Part shown: positions 11,901 through 24,179 of the stretch, piece after piece
How positions within the stretch are numbered: the first letter of the stretch is position 1
Layout: every line of letters starts with the position of its first letter
Assembly (NCBI GenBank): GCA_965112735.1
Contig: OZ218951.1
Span: 62,001 to 126,000, forward strand
Source: Phaeosaccion multiseriatum
Lineage: Eukaryota > Ochrophyta, other classes
Length of the DNA: 64,000 nucleotides
Direction: 5' to 3'
Position numbers and translations under genes: made by a program
Notes under the pieces: model-generated
What the model was told of the DNA's origin: nothing
The model's input: only the letters and a program-made list of their open reading frames with translations
Databases searched by the model: none

Positions 11901-14900
11901 GGCCTTGGTGGGGGCGGGCGTCGGATGCGGCGTCGGCTTCGGTGTGGGTGCCACTGTAGGAGGTGCTGTCCAGGCCTTGGTGGGGGCGGGCGTCGGGTGT
12001 GGCGTTGGCTTCGGCGTCGGCTTCGGTGTCGGTGCCACTGTAGGAGGTGCTGTCCAGGCCTTGGTGGGGGCGGGCGTCGGGTGTGGCGTTGGCTTCGGCG
12101 TCGGCTTCGGTGTCGGTGCCACTGTAGGAGGTGCTGTCCAGGCCTTGGTGGGGGGCAAGGTGTCTTCCGGGATAGGAGGTGCTGTCCAGGCCTTGGTTGG
12201 GGCGGGCGTCGGGTGCGGCGTCGGCTTCGTTGTCGGTGCCACTGTAGGAGGCGCTGTCCAGGCCTTGGTGGGGGGCAAGGTGTCTTCCGGGATAGGAGGT
12301 GCTGTCCAGGCCTTGGTTGGGGCGGGCGTCGGATGCGGCGTCGGCTTCGGTGTCGGTGCCACTGTAGGAGGTGCTGTCCAGGCCTTGGTTGGGGCGGGCG
12401 TCGGATGCGGCGTCGGCTTCGGTGTCGGTGCCACTGTAGGAGGTGCTGTCCAGGCCTTGGTGGGGGCGGGCGTCGGGTGTGGCGTTGGCTTCGGCGTCGG
12501 CTTCGGCGTCGGTGCCACTGTAGGAGGTGCTGTCCAGGCCTTGGTGGGGGCGGGCGTCGGGTGCGGCGTCGGCTTCGGTGTCGGTGCCACTGTAGGAGGT
12601 GCTGTCCAGGCCTTGGTGGGGGGCAAGGTGTCTTCCGGGATAGGAGGTGATGTCCAGGCCTTGGTGGGGGCGGGCGTCGGGTGCGGGGTCGGTTTGTCCT
12701 CTCCAGGGCACATGATGAGGTCGTCGGAGTAGAGCGAAGGTTTCAGCTCCAGGAAGGCAGCGGCGCCCTCCGTGGTGAAGCACGAGCGGCAGTTTTCGCC
12801 CAATCCGAAGACGTTGCAGTCACTGGCAGGCAGAGGGAGGGGGTGGGGGAGGGGAAGAGAAGGGGAGCAGAACGAGGGTCAGGAATGAGCCACAGGAGAG
12901 ACGGTTGAGAACGTAACCGGGTACCCCTTCGTGTAAAAGCAATACGCTCCCCTCCCCTGCCTCTGCTACTCACAGTCCGCCGAAGGAGGGCCTCTCGGCC
13001 GTGCAGGTCTCGTCACAGAAGATGTCCTTTCCGAAGGCGTCGAGCTGTCCTCTGTCTGCCTTACTCAGCTCCCCACAGCAGGGCTCCGGGGTGGGAGGGG
13101 CCGTGGGCTGAGGGAGAGAATACGTTGAAGCAGGTGGGAAAGGGCGAGGGAGGGAAGCAAGGGTCAGCTGCAGGCCAAAATAGAACGCAGCACGGGCCAC
13201 AAACAACACTCAACACTCCTTCAGCTCCTGAAGCGATGCTGCCACAAACCTCAGGGGTGGGCTTGGGCGTCGGTGCCACTGTGGGAGGTGCTGTCCACGC
13301 CTTGGTGGGGGGCAAGGTGTCTTCCGGGGTAGGAGGTGCTGTCCAGGCCTTGGTGGGGGCGGGCGTCGGATGCGGCGTCGGCTTCGGCGTCGGTGCCACT
13401 GTAGGAGGTGCTGTCCAGGCCTTGGTGGGGGGCAAGGTGTCTTCCGGGATAGGAGGTGCTGTCCAGGCCTTGGTTGGGGCGGGCGTCGGATGCGGCGTCG
13501 GCTTCGGCGTCGGTGCCACTGTAGGAGGTGCTGTCCAGGCCTTGGTGGGGGGCAAGGTGTCTTCCGGGGTAGGAGGTGCTGTCCAGGCCTTGGTGGGGGC
13601 GGGCGTCGGATGCGGCGTGGGCTTCGGCGTCGGTGCCACTGTAGGAGGTGCTGTCCAGGCCTTGGTTGGGGCGGGCGTCGGATGCGGCGTCGGCTTCGGT
13701 GTCGGTGCCACTGTAGGAGGTGCTGTCCAGGCCTTGGTGGGGGCGGGCGTCGGCTTCGGTGTGGGTGCCACTGTAGGAGGTGCTGTCCAGGCCTTGGTGG
13801 GGGCGGGCGTTTGATGCGGCGTCGGCTTCGGCGTCGGTGCCACTGTAGGAGGCGCTGTCCAGGCCTTGGTGGGGGGCAAGGTGTCTTCCGGGATAGGAGG
13901 TGCTGTCCAGGCCTTGGTTGGGGCGGGCGTCGGATGCGGCGTCGGCTTCGGTGTCGGTGCCACTGTAGGAGGTGCTGTCCAGGCCTTGGTGGGGGCGGGC
14001 GTCGGATGCGGCGTCGGCTTCGGCGTCGGTGCCACTGTAGGAGGTGCTGTCCAGGCCTTGGTGGGGGGCAAGGTGTCTTCCGGGGTAGGAGGTGCTGTCC
14101 AGGCCTTGGTGGGGGCGGGCGTCGGCTTCGGCGTCGGCTTCGGCGTCGGTGCCACTGTAGGAGGTGCTGTCCAGGCCTTGGTGGGGGGCAAGGTGTCTTC
14201 CGCGGTAGGAGGTGCTGTCCAGGCCTTGGTGGGGGCGGGCGTGGGCATCCCAGTGCAGATGTTGAGCTCCGAGGCGGGCGTGTGGGGGAACTCTGGGGAG
14301 GAGGTCAACGAGACGGCAGCAGAATGAATGGGGCAGTGAAGGCAGCGGAGAGTTAGGCTAAGGTAGCAAGACCGTACCCAATGGTGGAAGGAGTTGTTGA
14401 GAAGGTGTGAAGTAGGACGTTTCGAAGGACGAGCATGAAGCACGCACGTACCTTGCAAGTAGAGATCGGCACCCTCGGGAGTGTAGCAGGCCCGGCAGTC
14501 CTGGCCTTTGCCCCACATGTTGCAGTGACTGGCAAGGGGAGAGAGAACAGAGAAGGGCAGGGTAGAGAGAGAGGCATGAGGGAGGAACGCGAGGAAGAAA
14601 CCAAAACAATGCACTGATCCGATCCGGTCAAGACGTTGTCGCACCGACAGCACACAAGCAGGCAGCGCTGGACAATGAAAGGAGGATGGTGCTTACATGC
14701 CGCCCGGCGCCAGGGAGCAGGAGGGGTCGCACTCGAGCTTCTTCTTGCGGTCGGAGAGGTCTGGGTAGGAGGCAGGGGGGGAGAGGTGAGGGGAGTGTGA
14801 GGGAGAGCAGGGTGTGGGGCGTAGATATAGCCGTGTCTTGCAATATGGCTACTCGTATGAGATCTCCGGGCCTGTGCCAGACACAAACAGAGGCCCAGCT

Positions 14901-15392
14901 AAGGGAAGTAGCGGAGGGTTGGAAGTGAAGTGAAGTGCTCTCTGCCCGGGAGGGACTCACGCAAGTGTAAAAACACTCACATTGGAGATTGGCCTCGGAA
15001 ATTTCGCCGCAGCAGTCCACTGGTGAGAGCAGATGCAGGGGGCAGGGGAGAGGAGGAGAGAGAGAAATTGGCCTTGAGTGAGGGTTGGCAACGCAGCGGG
15101 GGTCTTCCTTCGGTCCTTGGGACAAACCTACCCCCTCCCATCCCCCCATTTTGGGCAGCACTGCTCACTCTATAAACCAACGGCCACACGCATTTTCCCC
15201 TTCCCTCAACTCACATGAGGCATAGTCCGGGTCGCCCCCCGTCGCCTTCAAGGATCTCAAGTTGGTCTTGCCCGTCTCCCTGCTGGCATCGCTCTTCTTG
15301 TCTCCCTGGTGCAGAGTGCTCCCAAGTCGGGCGCCGTTGGTCTGTTGCAGCGTCAACGCTGCTCCCAACAGCAGGAGAGGAAGCCTTGCCAT
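8949..15392 (-). CDS. Gene B: PT-repeat/cysteine-module type I membrane protein
   Basis: Intact second copy; function unknown, presumably at the cell surface or wall. The fourteen exons are 15215-15392, 14981-15019, 14697-14760, 14452-14528, 13250-14292, 12974-13107, 11431-12822, 11135-11232, 10620-10967, 10193-10452, 9856-10047, 9541-9736, 9332-9437 and 8949-9186; all phases fit and give 1,454 residues. Order: signal peptide; module 1 (DCCGEISEANLQ ... CRACYTPEG); long PT linker; module 2 (ELSKADRGQLDAFGKD ... CRSCFTTEG); long PT linker; module 3 (PLTEDDQKYLDERHK ... CYTEEGAAKY); modules 4 and 5; a Ser-rich stretch; a membrane helix (GAIAGIVVAGVVLVAALLAV); a short acidic tail ending MEAN. 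Exon 11431-12822 corresponds to several separate exons plus one module of gene C. Introns are also very similar between copies, so duplication is recent. Confidence 0.88.
11560..14240 (-). repeat. Two coding PT minisatellites in gene B
   Basis: Both long linkers of gene B (about 11,560-12,690 and 13,290-14,240) are made of the same 60-bp and 120-bp PT units as gene A. An extra variant (PTPKPTPKPTPHPT) is seen mainly in 11,740-12,540. A normal exon-intron-exon stretch with a cysteine module lies between them (12,690-13,250). Unit order differs from gene A, indicating independent expansion. Confidence 0.9.
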
Positions 15393-15841
15393 GCTCTCTC
15401 CAGACGGCTGCGAGAACCGCGCCTAGGTACGTCCAGGTAGAAGGAGGAGGGGGGAGTTGAGGGAAGATCTCTCTCTAGTATCTTGGTTGCTCGTTGTGCC
15501 TAGTTGTGCCGTAGAAAGATACTTTGTGTGTGAAGGAATGTGAGGAAATGGCCCTCTGGCAGTTGGTGATTTTTCAAGAGCTCGGTCCCCTCGGACAATC
15601 AGGATAATCCTCATAATCCTCCTCGGGACATTTATTAGTAACGGCAATTAGAGGTGCATGGGCGGCACCTGGGCTGCTGTTAAGTGGGAGACTTACATAG
15701 CGCGGTCTCACTGGTGGGCCACCGCACGAGTAGGCCTTCCATTGCCTAGCCTGAACGCGAATAGCCTGACTGACCCCCACGTGTCGCAACCTCCGGCCTA
15801 GCCTGACGCCAAGTGTGGCAACCCCTGCTGGCCTTTGGCTT

Positions 15842-16363
15842 CAATGTGCTGGCGGAGCTCGGGGAAGACGCTTCGGAGGCGGATAAACTGCACAGAGAGC
15901 GGGTGAGGCACACGGACCTGGCAGCAGATGCGTCTCAATGGGGGACTGGGAAGTGGCTTCTGCCTCCGTCTACTCTTCCACAGTCCGTAGGCCCTCATTC
16001 GACAGAATGAGCGAATCAGTGCAGCCTCCTTTACCCTGAGCAGCGCGCACCCTCACACCAAACAAACACACACACGCACACACACACATGCACACGCAGG
16101 AGGTGCTGGCGGAGAGGAAGGCTTTAGCGGGGGAAGGCGGAGAGGGCCCGTCTGGAGAGCATTCGAAACGACCCCGTCAGAGAGGGCTACTACGTGCGGG
16201 TGAGGACACCCGAAACCTTTGACTTTGCCTGTCTGTCTGCCTGTATATACGTATGTCGGCATGCCTGCCTTGCTCACGCTCAGTGCTTGTCCCAACCTCT
16301 GTCTGCATATGCCTACCTGCCTTTGAAGGCCGGAGCCACGTGGACTGCCCCGGAAGGGGGCAA

Positions 16364-16400
<37 letters not shown>

Positions 16401-16430
16401 GGTAGTGACGGCAGCAAGAAGGAGAAGTGA
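15842..16430 (+). pseudogene. Gene X (copy B), decayed
   Basis: It is the duplicate of the gene at 6987-8282, in the same position relative to gene B. Four lesions are visible. The exon matching 7125-7171 is missing. The acceptor and first bases of the exon matching 7476 are lost (ggcttcaatgtg replaces ggctgcaggtgcggattgatgtg). A 1-bp gain near 16,130 shifts the frame of the exon matching 7774-7872. A deletion near 16,320 removes the last intron and the part encoding the membrane segment, leaving only the KAGATWTAPEGGKA tail and CAG run. A functional protein is very unlikely. Confidence 0.85.
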
Positions 16431-16814
16431 CAGGCAAAGACACTGGGTAGACTAGGCGTGATGTGTGAGCATAACAAACGATTCTATTATATCAAGTTGA
16501 AGTCAACATAGGCGCTGCTGTGCTGCTGCCGCCCTTACCTACCCTACTGTCGAGGATGCTAGAAAGAAGGGTGTTCACCTCCCTCCTCTATCCTCCTTGT
16601 GCTATACTACACAGAGCGCTTGCTATCGCACTCTCTAAGGCGCTACCAAGGCCGTCCTGCCCGGCCTGTTTGTCTTCCAATCACTCTCCCTCTCTTGTGT
16701 ACACAGGCGGCGCTCCTCCGCGCTCCCGCCTTCCTTCCAATCGAGTCTCTCTGAGAAAGGGACTCTCGCACGCGTGGGTACGTAAGGCCTGCTCCTTGGC
16801 TCAGGGCCTCAGTT

Positions 16815-19800
16815 TCAGTTGGCTTCCATCTGCCCCTGAACCTCCGCGTCGACATCAGCCTCCCCCTGCCCCGCCGACTTGGTGCGAGCGTTGTTTACTG
16901 CGAACAGGGCCGCCACCAACACGACGCCCGCCACAACGATGCCGGCAACGGCCCCGTTAGAGAGGCGACGCTTGCCCCCACCTGAGGAGCTGCCGCTGCG
17001 GCTCGTGGTCTCCTCGGTGCCGATCTTGCGAGTGCCGTCGGAGTTGCGGAGGCTGTTTCGGTTTCGGAGTTTCGGAGGAGGGGAGGGAAGCAGAGAAACA
17101 GAGGTGGTACGCAGTTAGAGGACTAGCTACTTAAGGAGGGAGGGCTCGTGCAGGTGGCAATAACGGGGGCAGAGGGAGTTGCCGGCGTGTGACTGACCTG
17201 GAGGTGGCCACGAGACAAGCCTGCTCGCCCTCGCACATGTTGACTTCCGCACAGTCTTCGGTGGGATTCACGCTCAGGTGCATCAGCGCGCCCTCGGCAG
17301 TGTCTGAGAGGGCAGCAGGGGAGGGTAGAGGGGGTGTGTGAGTGGTGCGGTAAGGAGGCCGCCGTGCCCCCGTAAGTCAGTGCTTCGCAGCGCTCTCTCT
17401 ACTCACAGCATCCGCGGCAGTTACGACCCAAGCCGAACAGGTCACAGTGCACTCCCGCGTGGCTGGTGCCCTCCTCAGAGCAGGAGGGGTCGCAGAACAG
17501 TTCCTTCCCGTTGACACGGAGGAACTCCTCCTCTACAGGGCTCAGGCGGGAGGAGCAGTCTGCCGCGGTGGTGCAGCCACCCGAGGGGATGTCATCGGAG
17601 CCCTGTGGAGGGAGGGGGGGCAGACGCAGAGGAGGGCGGAGGGGTAAGAGGTGGAAAGGCAAGACCAGCGGGCATTTCATCAACTTCTAGGAATTCACCG
17701 AAGAATACCGTGATGTAAGCGTCCTGTCTGCGCCCCCGTGGCTACAAGGCCGCAACGTACCGTCTCAGTCTCAGTGGACGCATCATCGGCGGAGGCCCCA
17801 TCTGGAGCAGCGGATGCCAAGTCGTCGCCAGCACTCGAAGTGGATGAAGAGGGCGAGGGGCTCTCCGTCACGAAAGTGATTGTGTTCGTGTTATCATGTC
17901 CGATGGGCAGGGTCGTCACCACAGAGAGGTCCGGGGTGGTTGTGTCCGCGGCCTGTACGCACGGGCAGGAGGAACGCACAATGAAAAGGGGTGGGGCGGA
18001 GAGACAGAGAGGGGGGTAGATGCAGCCGTAAGCCGTAAGCATCAACAGCCTAATGCACCTCCAGCAACCAACAGCCTGGACAAGCATCTCGCCGTACCGT
18101 GTGCGGGTGATCGGCAGAGGGTGCCTCAGCAGAGGGTGCCTCAGCAGAGGGCGCCTCAGGAGAGGGTGCATCTGTCGCGCCATCTGCGTGTCCATCGGTG
18201 TCCGCTCCTTCGGCGTCCTCATCGAGGTCGACGCCCCTGGTGGTCACCGAGTCAGGAGCAGTGTCGGACTCTGGGGCTCCATCTCCTTCCTCTCCCGAGC
18301 ACTGCTGGCCGGGGCACATGATGACGCTTGCGCACGATGATCCCGCATTAGCAGCGAGGTACTTGGCAGAGCCTGTCGAGAGGAGGAGGGCAGTGAGCAT
18401 TAGGCGCAGGAGGGAGACACTTGGGCCTCGCTGGGAAGGGAGACTAGCCTAGCCCGACCCCAGCTTCGGCTCCTGTGGACCGAGCGAGCGAGGGCGATCA
18501 TCTCGAGCCCGCCTCGCCTCGCTTCGGTCAAAGGCTCACCTTCCGTACTGTAGCAACCCCTGCACTCCCTTTGGAGGCCGAACATTCCGCACCACAGCCC
18601 GTCCAGGGAGGGCTCTTCATCGAGGCACGAGGTGTCGCAGAACAGCCCCTTCATCTGCTGCTCGAGCTCCATTGACTGCTCCTCAGTCAGGTGCGTCGTA
18701 TCGCACACGCAGTCCGCATCGGGCACCAGGGGGGCGGTAGTAGCCTCAGGCCCCATTGTGGGCACCTCCACCTCCACGGTCACAGGCGCGTTGGTCATAG
18801 GGTGCACTGGCATGGCCGTGACAGGAGCGGGCGTGGGGAGGACGGGGTAGACAGGGACGTCCTCTTCGCCGCACATGTTGAGCTCTCCTGCACAAAAACA
18901 CACACACACACACACACGCAGGGACAGACAGACGAGGGGAGTGAGAGCCTGCAAGGGATGGCGAGGTGAGCGACATTCTCGACAGCCACAGTGGTACTCC
19001 GCCGAAGGAGTAGCCCTCTGTCGTAAGCTTCAAGTCACGAAAGGTTACGTACCTGCAGGGGTGTCGGGGTGCTCCGCGACATACTTTGCCGCGCCCTCCT
19101 CCGTGTAGCAAGCTCTGCATTTCTTGCCAGCCTCGAAGATGTCGCAGTGGCTGGAGGGGAGGGGAGACAAGAGGCCAGTCACAAATGCCAGCGGTGAGGG
19201 AGCATGAGGATGAGAACACACAAGGGCAGCAGCGAGAAGAGGGGGTGAGGAGTGGAGACCTCTTCCCCGCCGTCGTCACGGGGACGCTATTCAGGGCGCT
19301 CTGGCCACCGACTGCACTCCCAGTGACTTAATCACTTCCCCTACTCACATTCCGCCGAAGGTGGGGTGTCCAGACGTGCACGTGACGTCACACACGAGGA
19401 GCTTGTGGCGCTCGTCAAGATACTTCTGGTCGTCCTCCGTCAGGGGGGCGCAGCAGGGCTTGGTGGGGGCGGGGGTCGGGGGGGGCGTCGGAGGTGCGGT
19501 AGGTGGGGCCGTTGGGGCTGCTGTTGGTGCCTGGCGTGAAGAGAGAAAAAAGAGAATGGAGGATACCCCAGGGCACAAGAGAGGGAATGAGTGAGTTGCA
19601 GCAGCAGCGCCAGCAGAGCGTTCCTCATCATCAAGCGCTGCCCGTCAGGTCAGTAGGAGAACATCTGCCCAAGGCAAGCATCGTCGAGACATACCTTCGT
19701 AGGCGCCGCTGTGGGTGCCGCTGTAGGCGCTGCTGTGGGGGGCTTGGTGGGGGCCTTGGTTGGGGCGGCTGTTGGCGCTGCTGTTGGAGCAGCAGTTGGT

Positions 19801-22800
19801 GCCTAGCGAAGAAAGAGAAAAAAGACAGAAGCGAGGTTGAGATAGCACAAGAGGGGTGGCAGCAGCGTATGCTTCACGAGCCAGCACCGCTACAGACAAG
19901 CTGACGGAGAGGCATTTCTGCCCAAGGCAAGCATCGTCGAGACATACCTTCGTTGGCGCCGCTGTTGGGGGCTTGGTGGGGGCCGCTGTCGGGGGCGCTG
20001 TTGGAGCTGCTGTTGGTGCTGCTGTTGGCGCCTGACGAGAGGGGAGGAATGACAGAGTCGAGGATAGACCAGGGCAAGAGAGGGGCAGCAAGGGTTGGGA
20101 GAAGCGCAGGAGGCGTGGAATCAGAGCGTACCTCACGAGCGAGCAAACACTGCTCTTTAACAGCCCAACCTCACGAGCATCCTCCGGACACACCTTCGTA
20201 GGCGCCGCTGTGGGTGCCGCTGTAGGCGCTGCTGTGGGGGGCTTGGTGGGGGCCTTGGTTGGGGCGGCTGTTGGCGCCTTGGTGGGGGCGGGGGTCGGAG
20301 GTGGCGTCGGTTTGTCCTCTCCAGGGCACATGATGAGGTCGTCGGAGGAGAGCGAAGGGTTCTGCTCCAGGAAGGTAGCGGCGCCCTCCGTGGTGAAGCA
20401 AGAGCGGCAGTTTTTGCCCAATCCGAAGATGTTGCAGTCACTGGCAGGCAGAGGGGAGGACGAGGAGGAGGGGAGGACGAGGAGAACGAGGGTCATGAAT
20501 GAGCCACTGGAGAGTCGGTTGAGAAGGTAACCGGGTACCCCTTCGTGTAAAAGCAATACCCTCTCCCCTCCCCTGCCTCTGCTACTCACAGTCCGCCGAA
20601 GGAGGGGCTCTCTGCCGTGCAGGTCTCGTCGCAGAAGATGTCCTTTCCGAAGGCGTCGAGCTGTCCTCTGTCTGCCTTGCTTAGCTCCGCGCAACAGGGC
20701 TCCGGGGTGGGAGGGGCCGTGGGCTGAGGGAGAGAATACGTTGAAGCAGGTGGGAAAGGGCGAGGGAGGGAAGCAAGGGTCAGCAGCAGGCGAAGATAGA
20801 ACGCAGCACAAGGGCCACAAACAACACTAAACACTCCTTCAGCTCCTGAAGCGATGTTGCTACAAACCTCAGGGGTGGGCGCTGGCGTGGGCTTCGGCGT
20901 TGGTGCCGCTGTAGGAGGTGCTGTCCAGGCCTTGGTGGGGGCAGGGGTTGGAGGTGGCGTCGGTTTGTCCTCTCCAGGGCACATGATGAGGTCGTCGGAG
21001 GAGAGCGAAGGGTTCTGCTCCAGGAAGGTAGCGGCGCCCTCCGTGGTGAAGCAAGAGCGGCAGTTTTTGCCCAATCCGAAGATGTTGCAGTCACTGGCAG
21101 GCAGAGGGAGGGGGAGGGGGAGGGGGGGAGGAGGGGGACAGGGAGGACGAGGAGGAGAGGAGAGCGAGGAGAACGAGGGTCATGAATGAGCCACTGGAGA
21201 GTCGGTTGAGAAGGTAACCGGGTACCCCTTCGTGTAACAGCAATACCCTCTCCCCTCCCCTGCCTCTGCTACTCACAGTCCGCCGAAGGAGGGGCTCTCT
21301 GCCGTGCAGGTCTCGTCACAGAAGATGTCCTTTCCGAAGACGTCGAGCTGTCCTCTGTCTGCCTTGCTCAGCTCCGCGCAGCAGGGCTCCGGGGTGGGAG
21401 GGGCCGTGGGCTGAGGGAGAGAATACGTTGAAGCAGGTGGGAAAGGGCGAGGGAGGGAAGCAAGGGTCAGCAGCAGGCGAAGATAGAACGCAGCACGGGC
21501 CACAAACAACACTAAACACTCCTTCAGCTCCTGAAGCGATGTTGCCACAAACCTCAGGGGTGGGCGCTGGCGTGGGCTTCGGCGTCGGTGCCGCTGTAGG
21601 AGGTGCTGTCCAGGCCTTGGTGGGGGCGGGCGTCGGATGCGGCGTGGGCTTTGGCGTCGGTGCCACTGTAGGAGGTGCTGTCCACGCCTTGGTGGGGGCG
21701 GGCGTCGGGGGGTGGGTGGGGGGCAAGGTGTCCTCCGCTATAGGAGGTGCTGTCCAGGCCTTCGTGGGGGGCAAGGTGTCTGGCACTGCCGGAATGGTGG
21801 GCGCGGGCGTGGGCATCTCAGTGCAGATGTTGAGCTCCGAGGCGGGCGTGTCGGGGAACTCTGGGGAGGAGGTCAACGAGACGGCAGCAGATGGGGCAGT
21901 GAAGGCAGCGGAGAGTTAGGCTAAGGTAGCAAGACCGTACCCAATGGTGGAAGGAGTTGTTGAGAAGGTGTGAAGTAGGACGTTTCGAAGGACGAGCATG
22001 AAGCACGCACGTACCTTGCAAGTAGAGATCGGCACCCTCGGGAGTGTAGCAGGCCCGGCAGTCCTGGCCTTTGCCCCACATGTTGCAGTGACTGGGAAGG
22101 GGAGAGAGAATAGAGAAGGGCAGGGTAGGGAGAGAGGCGTGAGGGAGGATCGCGAGGAAGAAACCAAAACAACGCACTGATCCGATCCGATCAAGACGTT
22201 GTCACACCGACAGCACACAAGCAGGCAGCGCTGGACAAGAACAAGAAGGATGGTGCTTACATGCCGGCCGTCGCCAGGGAGCAGGAGGGGTCGCACTCGA
22301 GCTTCTTCTTGCGGTCAGAGAGGTCTGGGTAGGAGGCAGGGGGGGAGAGGTGAGGGGAGCGTGAGGGAGAGCAGGGTGTGGGGCGTAGATATAGCCGTGT
22401 CTTGCTATATGCTACTCATATGAGATCTCCGGGCCTGTGCCAGACACAAACAGAGGCCCAGCTAAGGGAAGTAGCGGAAGGTTGGAAGTGAAGTGCTCTC
22501 TGCCCGGGAGGGACTCACGCAAATGTAAAAACACTCACATTGGAGATTGGCCTCGGAAATTTCGCCGCAGCAGTCCACTGGTGAGAGCAGAGGGGGCAGG
22601 GGAGAGGAGGAGAGAGAGTAAACGGCCTTGAGTGAGGGTTGGCAACGCAGCGTGGTCTTCCTTCGGTTCTTGGGACGGACCCCTGCCACCCTCAGCCTTG
22701 CACGCAGGACCAGTTGCATTTGGGCAGCAGGGGCAGCGGCACAGGCCCGCTGCCCAACACCGTCTTCGTATTTGTTCCCCCCAGTCCCCACCCTCAAGCG

Positions 22801-23043
22801 GTCACTCTAAGCATCCATATCTCCACACCAACGGCCACACGAATTTTCCCCTTCCCTCAACTCACATGAGGCATAGTCCGGGTCGCCCCCCGTCGCCTTC
22901 AAGGATCTCAAGTTGGTCTTGCCCGTCTCCCTGCTGGCATCGCTCTTCTTGTCTCCCTGGTGCAGAGTGCTCCCAAGTCGGGCGCCGTTGATCTGTTGCA
23001 GCGTCAACGCTGCTCCCAACAGCAGGAGAGGAAGCTTCGCCAT
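16815..23043 (-). CDS. Gene C: PT-linker/cysteine-module type I membrane protein, six modules
   Basis: Intact third copy; function unknown. Nineteen exons read with consistent phases (1,077 residues): 22866-23043, 22539-22577, 22261-22324, 22015-22091, 21553-21860, 21277-21410, 20868-21093, 20590-20723, 20194-20440, 19948-20031, 19695-19802, 19349-19530, 19053-19150, 18540-18887, 18098-18372, 17761-17952, 17407-17602, 17198-17303 and 16815-17052. Order: signal peptide (MAKLPLLLLGAALTLQQ); module 1; PT linker; modules 2 and 3 (nearly identical); PTAAPTK linker over four exons; modules 4, 5 and 6; membrane helix (GAVAGIVVAGVVLVAALFAV); acidic tail. Each module contains FCD.[TS]C, then GG.xC...G..[KR].C[RK].C[YF]..E[GA], and closes with N[IM]C or similar. 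Its linkers are much shorter than in A and B and mostly PTAAPTK. An extracellular adhesive, scaffold or wall role is inferred only from the architecture. Confidence 0.88.
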
Positions 23044-23730
23044 GCTATCTCCGAAACACTGCCACCTTCCAGGTACAACGGTAGTACTGTCAAAAAGGGG
23101 GAGAGGGAAGGTGAGGATCTCTCTCTCTAGTATCTTGGTTACCCGTTGTGCCGTAGAAAGAAATTTTGCGGGTGTGGAGGGAATGGCATGCCCGGCAGAC
23201 TGGCAGTTGGTGATTTAAAACGCCAATCTCCAATCTCCTCGGCGCATGGAATAATTATTATGTCAAAGAAATTAGAGATGTTGTGAGTTTTGGGCGGCAA
23301 ACGTTGTGGGGTGTGGGGTATACAGTCGAACCCAACCGTGCTACCGCCCGCGCCCCTGTCCATTCCTAGTCCTATTAAGTCAATAAAGTTTCCTAGTCCA
23401 TTCCCTCCCTGCCGTGCCCTTGCCCGGTGGCCCGCAACACGCTCTCCACAACGCTCCTTGCTTGCGTCAAGGCCGCCTCCTCCTGAGAGGCAGAGGCTTG
23501 TGTTTGGGGACGGCCGGTCACAGGCCCTGACCCCCCTACCCGCGGAGGGCCTGGCGCGTTTCTCAGCGAGTCCGGTGAGGGCGGCGAGGGCGAAGTGGCG
23601 GGGCTCCCTCGCCACGCCCTGCCGCTGCCCCTGCCGCTGCCCCTACCGCTGCCAGCCCCAACACCAGCACCAGCCCCAGGCCGAGCCCCAGCACGAGCAG
23701 GAGAGCGGCCTCGATCCCCTCGTTGCCCCC
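23044..23730. other. Spacer beyond the tandem array
   Basis: The first ~180 bases still resemble the upstream regions of genes A and B (gttggtgattt near 23,208). After that the homology ends, so gene X has no third copy. No open frame with splice support was seen; the segment holds the probable 3' region of the next minus-strand gene. Confidence 0.6.
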
Positions 23731-23956
23731 TCAAGTGGCAGTTTCTGTGGCCGACCCTGTATGGGGATGGGGGGGGGGTGGGGCAGCCCTCGCCGCTGCC
23801 GCCAATGCAGCCCTGGCCGAGGCCGTTTTGGTGGTGGCGGGGAGGGGGAAGGACGAAGCGGGCCGAGAGGATAACGGTACTGCCGCTGTTGACGAGCCTG
23901 CTGCTGCGGATGGCCTCGGGTCTAAGGAGGCCTGCCCTCCCCGGGAAGAGTGCCGC

Positions 23957-24010
<54 letters not shown>

Positions 24011-24135
24011 TGCTGCTTCTGGTGGTGGTGCTGTTGCTGCTGGTGCTGCTGCTCTTCATCCCGGCAATAGGGCTGCTCTTCATCCCGGAAATAGGGCTGC
24101 TCTTCCCGCTGCCGCCGTTGCTGCTGATAACCATA

Positions 24136-24179
<44 letters not shown>

